59,826 nt of DNA, taken from positions 1 to 59,826 of the forward strand of contig NZ_JAKIUR010000013.1 in the NCBI RefSeq assembly GCF_021647475.1. The letters run 5' to 3'. The notes under the pieces were generated by a model, which saw only the letters and a list, made by a program, of their open reading frames with translations, ran no database searches and was not told the DNA's origin. Position 1 is the first letter of the stretch. Each line of letters starts with the position of its first letter. Both the position numbers and the translations under genes were made by a program. Below are positions 45,232-53,414 of the stretch, piece by piece. The stretch comes from Lutibacter sp. Lineage in GTDB: Bacteria; Bacteroidota; Bacteroidia; Flavobacteriales; Flavobacteriaceae.

Positions 45232-45239
45232 TATTTTTG
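45232..45239 (+). promoter_or_regulatory. Candidate -7 promoter element of the prohibitin-like gene
   Basis: TATTTTTG fits TAnnTTTG, 22 bases before the ATG at 45262. Confidence 0.45.
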
Positions 45240-45261
45240 GCTAAATCAAAAAAAAACAAAA

Positions 45262-46092
45262 ATGAGCAATAACGGACAATTACAATTACCAAAATCTTTA
45301 TTACCAATTATTTTTTTAGTTATAATTGGAATTATTTTTATTTCAAAATCAACAGTTAATATTGATGCTGGAGAAGCAGGCGTGTTATGGAAAAGGTTTG
45401 GTGGAGGAGTAGTAACTAATCAACCACCATTAGGTGAAGGATTTCATCTTGTAGCACCTTGGAATACCGTTACAATATATAATGTTAGGCAACAAGAATT
45501 GTTTGAAAAAATGAAAGTATTATCCTCAAACGGATTAGATATTTTATTAGAAGTTTCTGCTTGGTATCAACCAAATTATAATGAATTAGGAAAATTACAT
45601 AAAGAAAGAGGAGAACAATATAAAGAAAATGTACTTATGCCAGCTTTGCGTTCTGCCGCCAGAAGTGTTGTTGGACGTTATACTCCTGAACAATTATACG
45701 CAAGTAAAAGAGACGTAATTCAATTAGAAATTTTTGATGAAACTAAAGCAATACTTGATGACCAATTTGTACAACTAAATCAAGTATTAGTACGCGACGT
45801 AACTTTGCCACCAACAATTAAAAATGCTATTGAGACCAAGTTAAAATATGAACAAGAGTCTTTAGAATACAAATTTAGAATTGAAAAAGCCCAAAAAGAA
45901 GCAAAACGTCAAGTTATTGAAGCTCAAGGTAAAGCTGATGCAAACCGTATTTTAAGTGCCTCATTAACCGATAAAATACTTAGAGATAAAGGTATTGATG
46001 CTACTATTCAATTATCTAATTCTTCTAATAGTAAAGTTATTGTTATAGGTTCTGGAAAAAGTGGATTGCCTATTATTTTAGGAAATCAATAA
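45262..46092 (+). CDS. Prohibitin family (SPFH/Band 7) membrane protein
   Basis: A 276-residue SPFH-domain protein with one N-terminal transmembrane segment (LLPIIFLVIIGIIFIS), then the Band 7 domain (IDAGEAGVLWKRFGGGVV ... GEGFHLVAPWN) and a helical region with EAQGKADANRIL typical of prohibitins. Such proteins form large membrane rings that scaffold or restrain proteases; the partner is unknown. The Met at 45262 gives the expected N-terminus; an upstream Met at 45217 would sit over the promoter element. Confidence 0.88.
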   Translation: MSNNGQLQLPKSLLPIIFLVIIGIIFISKSTVNIDAGEAGVLWKRFGGGVVTNQPPLGEGFHLVAPWNTVTIYNVRQQELFEKMKVLSSNGLDILLEVSAWYQPNYNELGKLHKERGEQYKENVLMPALRSAARSVVGRYTPEQLYASKRDVIQLEIFDETKAILDDQFVQLNQVLVRDVTLPPTIKNAIETKLKYEQESLEYKFRIEKAQKEAKRQVIEAQGKADANRILSASLTDKILRDKGIDATIQLSNSSNSKVIVIGSGKSGLPIILGNQ

Positions 46093-46113
46093 TAAAAAAT
46101 TAGTTTTAAAATT

Positions 46114-46143
46114 AAAAAAGCCAACTTCTAGTTGGCTTTTTTT
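46114..46143. terminator. Bidirectional terminator between prohibitin and glycerate kinase genes
   Basis: AAAAAAGCCAACT (46114-46126) pairs with AGTTGGCTTTTTT (46130-46142), loop TCT. The stop codon of the minus-strand glycerate kinase gene falls across the loop, so the hairpin also encodes that protein's last residues. Confidence 0.9.
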
Positions 46144-47258
46144 AGTGTTTTAAATGTTGAATATACCAGATCTTCAATATAGATAGCTGCATTTTTTATA
46201 GCTTCTTTTGTAGTTATATTTACTTCCATAACCTCGCTCATGGCTAGCGGATTTATATTTTTTAAAATGCTTTCTTTGTCTTTAATAATTCCAGCAACTA
46301 TGTATATAGGAACTTTATATTGTTTGGATAAATCGCTAACTCCTTTAACCACTTTTCCTTCAAGTGTTTGTTTATCAACACTTCCTTCACCAGTAATTAT
46401 TAAATCTATTTTATCTTTAAAATACTTTTTAAAATTTGTTTTTTCCAATATAAAATCTATTCCTGAAACCATTTTAGCATTTAAAAAACTTACTGCTCCT
46501 GCACCCAATCCACCTGCGGCTCCTGAACCTTTAATATAAGCTACGTACTTGCCAAAATGTGCTTTTATCTGGCTATCAAAATTTATTAATCCACTGTTTA
46601 AAATTTCTATTTCATTTTTTGATGCTCCTTTTTGACTTGCATACATAAACGCTGCACCATTATTTCCGTACAAAGGGTTTTTAACATCATATATTACAGT
46701 GAAATTTATTTTATTTAAATCAAATTTTAAATTTTTAGAATCAATTTTGTTAATATTTATTAATTCTTTTCCAATTGGTTTAATTTTTATTCCTTGCTTA
46801 TTATAAAATGAATAACCTAACGCACAAGCCATCCCAATTCCAGCATCATTTGTAGCACTTCCACCAATAAATAACACAATATTTTTAAATCCTTTTTCAA
46901 TAGCAGCCAATATTAATTCACCAGTTCCAAATGATGAAGTGTAAAAACAATTTTGTTCTTTTTTACTTAGCAATTGCAAGCCAGAAGCCTTTGACATTTC
47001 AATATATGCAACATCTTTAGAAACCTTATAGTTTGAATATATTATCTTAAAAAGTGGGTTGTGAACCTTTACATCAATTGTTTTTAATTTAAAATAGTAA
47101 TCCAAAATATCTAAAGTTCCTTCGCCACCATCTGCTATAGGATGCTTTATAACTTCAATGGATGGATCTGCTTTTTTTATACCTTTTTCTACAGCATTAC
47201 AAACTTCAATAGCTGTTAATGAACCTTTAAATTTATCTGGTGCTATAATAACTTTCAT
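46128..47258 (-). CDS. Glycerate kinase (GarK/GlxK family)
   Basis: A 376-residue kinase of the GarK/GlxK family, phosphorylating D-glycerate (usually to 2-phosphoglycerate, which enters lower glycolysis). Recognised by VIIAPDKFKGSLTAIEVCNA, HPIADGGEGTLD, FIGGSATNDAGIGMACALGY and ITGEGSVDKQTLEGK. It is the last gene of the five-gene minus-strand unit, 14 bases after the GH13 phosphorylase gene. This placement is the main reason to read the whole unit as catabolism of a glycerate-linked sugar. Confidence 0.93.
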   Translation of the reverse strand: MKVIIAPDKFKGSLTAIEVCNAVEKGIKKADPSIEVIKHPIADGGEGTLDILDYYFKLKTIDVKVHNPLFKIIYSNYKVSKDVAYIEMSKASGLQLLSKKEQNCFYTSSFGTGELILAAIEKGFKNIVLFIGGSATNDAGIGMACALGYSFYNKQGIKIKPIGKELININKIDSKNLKFDLNKINFTVIYDVKNPLYGNNGAAFMYASQKGASKNEIEILNSGLINFDSQIKAHFGKYVAYIKGSGAAGGLGAGAVSFLNAKMVSGIDFILEKTNFKKYFKDKIDLIITGEGSVDKQTLEGKVVKGVSDLSKQYKVPIYIVAGIIKDKESILKNINPLAMSEVMEVNITTKEAIKNAAIYIEDLVYSTFKTLKKAN

Positions 47259-47272
47259 AATTGCAATTATAT

Positions 47273-48970
47273 TTAACTGTTTTTAAGCCAAAGGAAACTA
47301 TATGCATTTATTTTCCAATAAGCATTAGAAATATTTTTATGTTTTATTAAATCATAAACTTCTTTAGATAAAGCCTTAATTTTAATGGATTTACCACTGA
47401 AATTAAATAAGGCATATAAAACATCATCTTTAAATGTCCTTTTTATGACAAAAACAGAATTTTTAAAAGCAAAATATTTGGCATTTCCAAAAGGATTAAA
47501 AACTTGTTCTTTTGTTCTTATGGCTAAAAGTTCTTTATACTTGCCAAATACTATTTTTCTTATAGAATTTTCGGTTTCAAGTTCCTTCTCAACAGCATTA
47601 TACGTTAATTTTTCGCGATTTATTCTTCTTTTAATTCCTGATTTTTTAACACCTTCATAATCATTTTGAGAACCAATTAAGGAGTGGATATAAATTCCTG
47701 GAATTCCAGGCATAGCAATCATTACAGATTGCGTAAGTAACATTTTAGCTGCTCGAGTTTGATTATTATCCTCTTCATCACTTAAAATATCTAAAAAATT
47801 ACAATTAAGTTCGTAAGGAGATTGCGATCCGTCTTCATTATTTTTGTAAGAAACTTCGCCATTATGACTCAATGTCCATGCTGCTAATTCATTAATTTCA
47901 GTATCAGAAATAATATTTTGTAATGGGCGAACACCAATACCATCATGACTTGCTGTAAAATTGAACATACAAACTTTGTTACTTGGTAATTTTATAGAGG
48001 TAGCCCATTTTGTAAGAACTTTAACATCCTTTTTCATCATAGCATAAACTAGTAAAGGAGCTAAAGTAAAATTGTAAACCAAATCTGCTTCATTAAAACC
48101 ATTTCCAAAATAAGAAATGTTTTCTTGATGAGGTACATTAGTTTCAGTAATAAAATAAATATTAGGATTTATAACTTTAGTAATCTTTTTATAAAGCTGA
48201 ATTACACTATGTGTTTCAGGTAAATGAATACAGTTTGTTCCAATAGTTTTCCATAAAAAAGCTACCGCATCAAAACGAATAAACTTAGCTTGTTTACTAG
48301 CATAAAATAGCAGTACTTCAAGTACTTTAATAAAAACCTGTGGCGATTTAAAGTTTAAATCTACCTGATCTTCACTAAAGGTTGTCCAAATATATTTTTC
48401 ATTTCCTTTTTCATCTTTAAAAGGATTTAACAAAAGTGATGCTCTTGGACGTGTTACCTTAGAAACATCTGTTTCAGAATCTACTTCTATGAAAAAATCT
48501 TGAAAATCCTTTTCTCCTTTCAAAAAAGACTGAAACCAATTTGAAGATTTAGACATATGATTTACAACGGCATCAAACATTAAATTACTGTTTTTTGCTA
48601 TTTCAGAAATATCTTCCCAAGAACCTAAGTCAGGATTTACTTTAAAATAATCTGTAATAGAAAAACCATCATCAGAAGTGTAAGGGAAAAATGGAAGTAT
48701 ATGGGTAGTATTAATTTCAGGAAGACTGTACTTATTTATAAATTTATTTAGGGTTTGTAAATATGAACTTCCCTTTTGTTGAATGGTGTCTCCGTACGTA
48801 ATTAAAATAACATCTTTTTCATTTAATAAGTTATTTTTAAATGAATTTAAAGGTGCATATTTTGATAGTAATTTGTCTATGTTTTCTAATAGCCAATCAA
48901 CTTTATCACCGTATAAAGAAGTTAATTCTTCTTTTATCAATTCTTTATCTTTGGGTTTTATCATTTTCAT
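47273..48970 (-). CDS. GH13_18 sugar phosphorylase, probably glucosylglycerate phosphorylase
   Basis: A 565-residue GH13 subfamily 18 enzyme (sucrose phosphorylase group). The nucleophile Asp234 is in IRFDAVAFLWK, the acid/base Glu276 in ITETNVPHQENISYFG, and a third acidic site is in ASHDGIGVRP. Known members include sucrose, sucrose-6-phosphate and 2-O-alpha-glucosylglycerate phosphorylases (E. coli YcjM belongs to the last). Given the adjacent glycerate kinase and a GH63 glycosylglycerate hydrolase, glucosylglycerate phosphorylase (giving glucose 1-phosphate and glycerate) is my preferred reading. Sucrose is the main alternative. An alternative Met lies two codons in. Confidence 0.85.
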   Translation of the reverse strand: MKMIKPKDKELIKEELTSLYGDKVDWLLENIDKLLSKYAPLNSFKNNLLNEKDVILITYGDTIQQKGSSYLQTLNKFINKYSLPEINTTHILPFFPYTSDDGFSITDYFKVNPDLGSWEDISEIAKNSNLMFDAVVNHMSKSSNWFQSFLKGEKDFQDFFIEVDSETDVSKVTRPRASLLLNPFKDEKGNEKYIWTTFSEDQVDLNFKSPQVFIKVLEVLLFYASKQAKFIRFDAVAFLWKTIGTNCIHLPETHSVIQLYKKITKVINPNIYFITETNVPHQENISYFGNGFNEADLVYNFTLAPLLVYAMMKKDVKVLTKWATSIKLPSNKVCMFNFTASHDGIGVRPLQNIISDTEINELAAWTLSHNGEVSYKNNEDGSQSPYELNCNFLDILSDEEDNNQTRAAKMLLTQSVMIAMPGIPGIYIHSLIGSQNDYEGVKKSGIKRRINREKLTYNAVEKELETENSIRKIVFGKYKELLAIRTKEQVFNPFGNAKYFAFKNSVFVIKRTFKDDVLYALFNFSGKSIKIKALSKEVYDLIKHKNISNAYWKINAYSFLWLKNS

Positions 48971-48993
48971 AATTATTATATTAATACATTAAA

Positions 48994-50640
48994 TTATCCT
49001 AAAAGCATTGGAATGAAATAGCTTAAAATTAAAATGGCTATAAAAAACAGGACTAAAATGTAAACCTCTTTAATTAAAAAATCTGATTTTTTAATAGTAA
49101 TACTCATGCCAGAAATATTTTTAATAGGAATATCTTTTGTTAATGCACTTACTAAATAGGCCACGCCAACCGCTATTGCAATACCTGTAAAATTGAGCCA
49201 TATCCAAAAAACCTCAATTCCTAAATCGATATGAAACATTTCTTGAATGGTTTTTGATAAGACTAGATTAATTAAAACAGCTACTATAATTCCCGTATTC
49301 ATACCAATGTAATTTACTTTTTTAGAGAAAAAAGCCAATAAAAAAGTAGCTAATACAGGTCCGTAAAATACCGAGCCTATGGCGTTTATAATTTCAATAA
49401 CGGCACTTTGACTTCCCCCAAATAGAAAGGAACTCGCAACACAAATTGCTCCCCAAAAAATAACGGCAGTTTTAGAAATAAACATATATTTTTTAGGTTC
49501 AAGTTTTTTAACACCTCTATTAAAAAAATCTTCAACCGTTACGGCAGAAAGTGAATTTACGGTAGAACTAAGAGATGACATGGCTGCGGACAAAATACCA
49601 ACCATTAATAAACCAATAAGTCCGTTTGGAAGGTATTTAACAATAAACACCGGTATCATTAAATCTGGTTTTAATCCATATTTTGCATATTCTGCTGGAA
49701 AATATTTCATGGTTGCATGTGCTATATCCGCAGAAAAATCTGGAGCTAAAACAACCAAACCTCCAATTACTAATCCCATAAAACTATAAATAAAAACTAC
49801 AGGAAAACGGAATAATCCATTAGCCATTAATAAAGTTCTTATAGTTTTTTCATCTTTAGCCGATAACAATCTTTGGGCTTGGGTTTGATCACATCCGTAA
49901 TAAGAAACATATAAAAAGAAACCACCAACAATCATTGGTAAAAGACCGTATTCGCTATTTTTTCCTATACCTAAATTATAATTGATTACTTGTAAACGAT
50001 CTGGTTCAAAACCATTTGGTAATCCACCATATTCATTCAGCAAGTGCCAACCATAATAAAGACTTACTATAAGTCCAGCGAATAGAATAATCATTTGAAT
50101 GGCATCACCCCAAACAACAGCTTTCATACCACCTTGCCAAGAATATATAATGGTAATAACACTAATTATTAATATAGTATACGCATAATCAATATCTAAT
50201 ACGGATTGCAAAATAATAGCAACTGTGTACACCATTACCCCAGTACCTAACGCCCTACTTATTTGAAAAACAACGCTTAAAATTAACCGTGTAGAAACGC
50301 TAAATCGTTTTTCAACATATTCATAAATACTTACAACACCCGATCTAAACAATGGCGGAATTATAAAAACCATGATAAAAATCATAGCTAAAGGAACGGC
50401 AAATTCAAACGATAACCATTTCATTCCGCCACCCAATTTTAAACCAACAAAAGCAGGAGCAGAAATAAAACTTATTGCAGATAATTGAGTTGCCATAGTT
50501 GATAAGCTTAAAGGAAACCAACTCATGCTTCTTCCTCCTAAAAAGTAATCTTTAGAATTTTTATTTTCTTTAAAAAAGAAACCTAATCCTAGGAATGAAA
50601 TTATATATATAATTATTATCGTATAGTCTAACCAATTCAT
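48994..50640 (-). CDS. Sodium:solute symporter (SSS family)
   Basis: A 548-residue transporter with about 13-14 transmembrane segments. The SSS signature region KNSKDYFLGGRSMSWFPLSL opens it, followed by STMATQLSAISFISAPA and the sodium-site region LSAAMSSLSSTVNSLSAVTVEDF. It imports a solute, probably a sugar or glycosylglycerate, across the inner membrane with sodium. It lies between the GH63 and GH13 genes (19 and 23 base gaps), so the imported solute is likely the substrate of those enzymes. Confidence 0.92.
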   Translation of the reverse strand: MNWLDYTIIIIYIISFLGLGFFFKENKNSKDYFLGGRSMSWFPLSLSTMATQLSAISFISAPAFVGLKLGGGMKWLSFEFAVPLAMIFIMVFIIPPLFRSGVVSIYEYVEKRFSVSTRLILSVVFQISRALGTGVMVYTVAIILQSVLDIDYAYTILIISVITIIYSWQGGMKAVVWGDAIQMIILFAGLIVSLYYGWHLLNEYGGLPNGFEPDRLQVINYNLGIGKNSEYGLLPMIVGGFFLYVSYYGCDQTQAQRLLSAKDEKTIRTLLMANGLFRFPVVFIYSFMGLVIGGLVVLAPDFSADIAHATMKYFPAEYAKYGLKPDLMIPVFIVKYLPNGLIGLLMVGILSAAMSSLSSTVNSLSAVTVEDFFNRGVKKLEPKKYMFISKTAVIFWGAICVASSFLFGGSQSAVIEIINAIGSVFYGPVLATFLLAFFSKKVNYIGMNTGIIVAVLINLVLSKTIQEMFHIDLGIEVFWIWLNFTGIAIAVGVAYLVSALTKDIPIKNISGMSITIKKSDFLIKEVYILVLFFIAILILSYFIPMLLG

Positions 50641-50659
50641 ATAGTAGTTTTAAGATTTA

Positions 50660-51955
50660 TTAATTATTTATTAAATCGAGAAAAAGGGATGCACTCCAAG
50701 AAAAATCAGAGCCTCCATATCCTTTTATGTTTTTGTTATATTCAGATTTTCTAGGATCAAAATATTCGTAAAATCCAACTTTTTCCAAAATTTCAATAGT
50801 ATCAGATTTAATTTTTTGAGCTAAATCATGATACCCATAATCTTGAAGACCATAATATAAAAGCCAGTTTAAATTTATCCAAACAGGACCTCTCCAATAT
50901 TTTTTAGGATCAAATTTTTCACTTGTTGGATCAAATGATGCACATAAATATAAGTCTTCTCCTCCAAATTTTGTAGTCAAAGTATTAACTAATTGAGCAG
51001 CTTGTTTTTTAGCTGGTATCCCAGCATATAAAGGAGCAAAGGAGGATGAACTTATCACATTAATAGGTTTATCATTCCTTAAATCGTAATAAATATACGC
51101 TCCTAATTCTTTATTAAATAATTTATTGTTAAATGATGTGATACTTTTTTCTTGCCATTTTTTAAGCTGTTCAACTTTAGTTGAATTTCCTCCAATGAGT
51201 TCATACAATTTTATTAATGAGTTATTTGACTTAATTAACATGGAGTTATATAATGGATCTTGAACCAAAAAAGGAGAAATTTCAGCAATTTTTGCATCGT
51301 TATAATTCACACTTTTGGCAAGGTCAATCATATATAAATAATGGTCATATTCTCTTTTAGTTGGTCTTTGTTCAGGATTTACATGAGTTGTATCTCTTCT
51401 TTCAAATGAATATTCTGTTGGATTCATAGTTTCCCATATAGCATCCCAGGCAGGAGAATTATCTGTGCCAGATTCCCAGTTATGATAAATATAAAGTAAT
51501 CCTTCATTATTTAAATCCCTATTTTCATATAGATATTGATGGTTCAAATACACCTTATCAATAACTGTTTTGATGAAATTTAAAACGCCCTCATTATTGT
51601 TAGCTATTTGATAAATTTTTTCTAAAACAAATCCTAAAATAGGTGGTTGGGTAAGCCCCGTTGAAGGATAATCTTTGTTAGAATTTGGATGTAAAATTGC
51701 ACTATGAAAATTTGGACCTGGAAAATAGGTTTCACTTTTTTTATGAAATATCATATGCGGAATAAAACCATTTTTCCATTGAGCATTTAATAAGGTTTCT
51801 AGCTCTTTTTTTGCCTTTGACATATCGTAATGTGCATATCCAATTGCAATTAATCCAGAATCCCAAAGCCATTGAAAAGGATACAAATCTTTACAAGGAA
51901 CAGTATAGCCATCTCTCCAATTATCATTTAGTATTTGTTTAGCCTTATTTTTCAT
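50660..51955 (-). CDS. GH63-type glucosyl/mannosylglycerate hydrolase
   Basis: A 431-residue (alpha/alpha)6 glycosidase without signal peptide, similar to the bacterial GH63 mannosylglycerate/glucosylglycerate hydrolases. Recognisable blocks are YPFQWLWDSGLIAIGYAH, HNWESGTDNSPAWD, YWRGPVWINLNWLLYYGL and YEYFDP. Asp165 (in ESGTDNSP) and Glu397 (in YEYFDP) are the probable catalytic pair; their spacing (232) is close to that of the acid pair in the mycobacterial glucosylglycerate hydrolase as I recall it. It would release glycerate plus glucose or mannose. It overlaps the glycosyltransferase gene by 11 bases. Confidence 0.82.
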   Translation of the reverse strand: MKNKAKQILNDNWRDGYTVPCKDLYPFQWLWDSGLIAIGYAHYDMSKAKKELETLLNAQWKNGFIPHMIFHKKSETYFPGPNFHSAILHPNSNKDYPSTGLTQPPILGFVLEKIYQIANNNEGVLNFIKTVIDKVYLNHQYLYENRDLNNEGLLYIYHNWESGTDNSPAWDAIWETMNPTEYSFERRDTTHVNPEQRPTKREYDHYLYMIDLAKSVNYNDAKIAEISPFLVQDPLYNSMLIKSNNSLIKLYELIGGNSTKVEQLKKWQEKSITSFNNKLFNKELGAYIYYDLRNDKPINVISSSSFAPLYAGIPAKKQAAQLVNTLTTKFGGEDLYLCASFDPTSEKFDPKKYWRGPVWINLNWLLYYGLQDYGYHDLAQKIKSDTIEILEKVGFYEYFDPRKSEYNKNIKGYGGSDFSWSASLFLDLINN

Positions 51956-53297
51956 TTTCTAAAATTGATTTTAATTTCGTTTCTAAAGTTTCTAATGATA
52001 AATTTTGTCTTCCTATGTTGTAATTTTTATTAACAGCAAGCGAATATTTAGCTTTACTTAAAAGAATATCTATGGTTTTATTTGATGCATTCTCAATAAT
52101 TTTAGGTAAAACGGCTGCTAATCCATCTTCTTTTAGGGTATGCATATTTCCTAAATCAATAGTATTAAAATTAAGTGGAAGAATATCCTTTTCAAAAACT
52201 GGATATTGATAACTAATAATTATTTTTTTTGCGACCAATGCTTCTATAAATTGATTTCCCCAACCTTCTAATAGGCTTGTATAAGTTACCATATCACAAT
52301 TGGCATAGGCATCCCACAATGAATATTTTTTTACATTGTTCATAAATGATCTTTCATGGTCAATATAATTGCTCACAATTTTTAAGGTCACATTCTTTTT
52401 CTTTGCATATTTTACAATTTGATTAAAATAAGATTCGTCTTCATTTAATCCTGTCCATAAAAATATTATGGAGCTTTTTTCATCAAAAATTTTATTATTA
52501 TATAATTTTTTACCAATTAGTTGATGTTTGTTAGTTGTTAATTCAGAAACAAAATCTATAGCCAATTCAATGCCTTTCCGTTTTACAATTCTTGTTGCTT
52601 GTAAAATTATTAAGTCGTTATTTTTAATTCCAAACGAAGCTCTAAAATCTTCATTATAATTATCTATTTTCCAATCATTATCAAAATTAAAAACATTTGG
52701 AACAATGGTACTTTCTATATTTTTCCTTCTTTTTAATTTATTTTTTGCAATGCTGTTAATTACAACGTGCTTAATTCTTGGATGAATAGGTGGAAAATAT
52801 TCATCTAAATAATCTTGAACAAATGAACAAGTTGGGTTGCTGTATTTTTCTCGTTCCCAGTAAAAATCGTGATGATGACAAATACATTTAACGGAAGTTT
52901 TTTTAATAGCGTTGTAAAAGCCTATTCCTGCTGCTAAATTCCATCCTAGCGAGAATATGTTGTTTACTATTAAAACATCAATATTATTTTTATTGATAAT
53001 AGCTATCAATTTTTTCTCTACTGATTTTGCATACTTTCCAATAGATTCTTTAAAAGACCATTCATCAGGAAAAGAATGAAATTTCACATACGCATTTTCT
53101 ACATGCATATTATTGATAGCATTGTTATAATGAAGCTCCTCAATTATATGCACATCACTTAATAAACCTTCTGAGCCTGCAATATAATGGGTTTGATATC
53201 CCATTTTTTCTAAAACGGCTTTCCATTTGTCCATTTCTAAAGAAACCCCATCGGTTTCTCCAACTCTAAAGTGACAAAGTGCAATAGTAAGGTTCAT
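51945..53297 (-). CDS. GT4-like retaining glycosyltransferase
   Basis: A 450-residue GT-B glycosyltransferase resembling family GT4. The C-terminal domain has ATRIVKRKGIELAIDFV (nucleotide-sugar phosphate contacts) and the E-x7-E-like motif LLEGWGNQFIEALVAKK. The N-terminal domain has CHHHDFYWER. No signal peptide or membrane segment. It is the first gene of the five-gene unit and overlaps the GH63 gene, so it belongs functionally to it. A synthase in an apparently catabolic locus is odd: it may make a glycosylglycerate, transfer sugar onto another acceptor, or work in reverse. The reaction is unknown. Confidence 0.75.
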   Translation of the reverse strand: MNLTIALCHFRVGETDGVSLEMDKWKAVLEKMGYQTHYIAGSEGLLSDVHIIEELHYNNAINNMHVENAYVKFHSFPDEWSFKESIGKYAKSVEKKLIAIINKNNIDVLIVNNIFSLGWNLAAGIGFYNAIKKTSVKCICHHHDFYWEREKYSNPTCSFVQDYLDEYFPPIHPRIKHVVINSIAKNKLKRRKNIESTIVPNVFNFDNDWKIDNYNEDFRASFGIKNNDLIILQATRIVKRKGIELAIDFVSELTTNKHQLIGKKLYNNKIFDEKSSIIFLWTGLNEDESYFNQIVKYAKKKNVTLKIVSNYIDHERSFMNNVKKYSLWDAYANCDMVTYTSLLEGWGNQFIEALVAKKIIISYQYPVFEKDILPLNFNTIDLGNMHTLKEDGLAAVLPKIIENASNKTIDILLSKAKYSLAVNKNYNIGRQNLSLETLETKLKSILENEK

Positions 53298-53363
53298 TTA
53301 TAAAAAATTTATATAGGTAATTGAAGATCTATATTTTGTAATAAAATTAACAATTAAAAAAAA

Positions 53364-53393
53364 CTCACCATCCAAATTTAATTAGATGGTGAG
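53364..53393 (-). terminator. Terminator between the TonB receptor and the glycosyltransferase unit
   Basis: CTCACCATC (53364-53372) pairs with GATGGTGAG (53385-53393), with a T run on the minus strand. It ends the TonB receptor transcript, or attenuates read-through into the downstream genes; no clear separate promoter was seen in 53298-53363. Confidence 0.8.
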
Positions 53394-53414
53394 AAACATT
53401 AATTAAATCAAATT

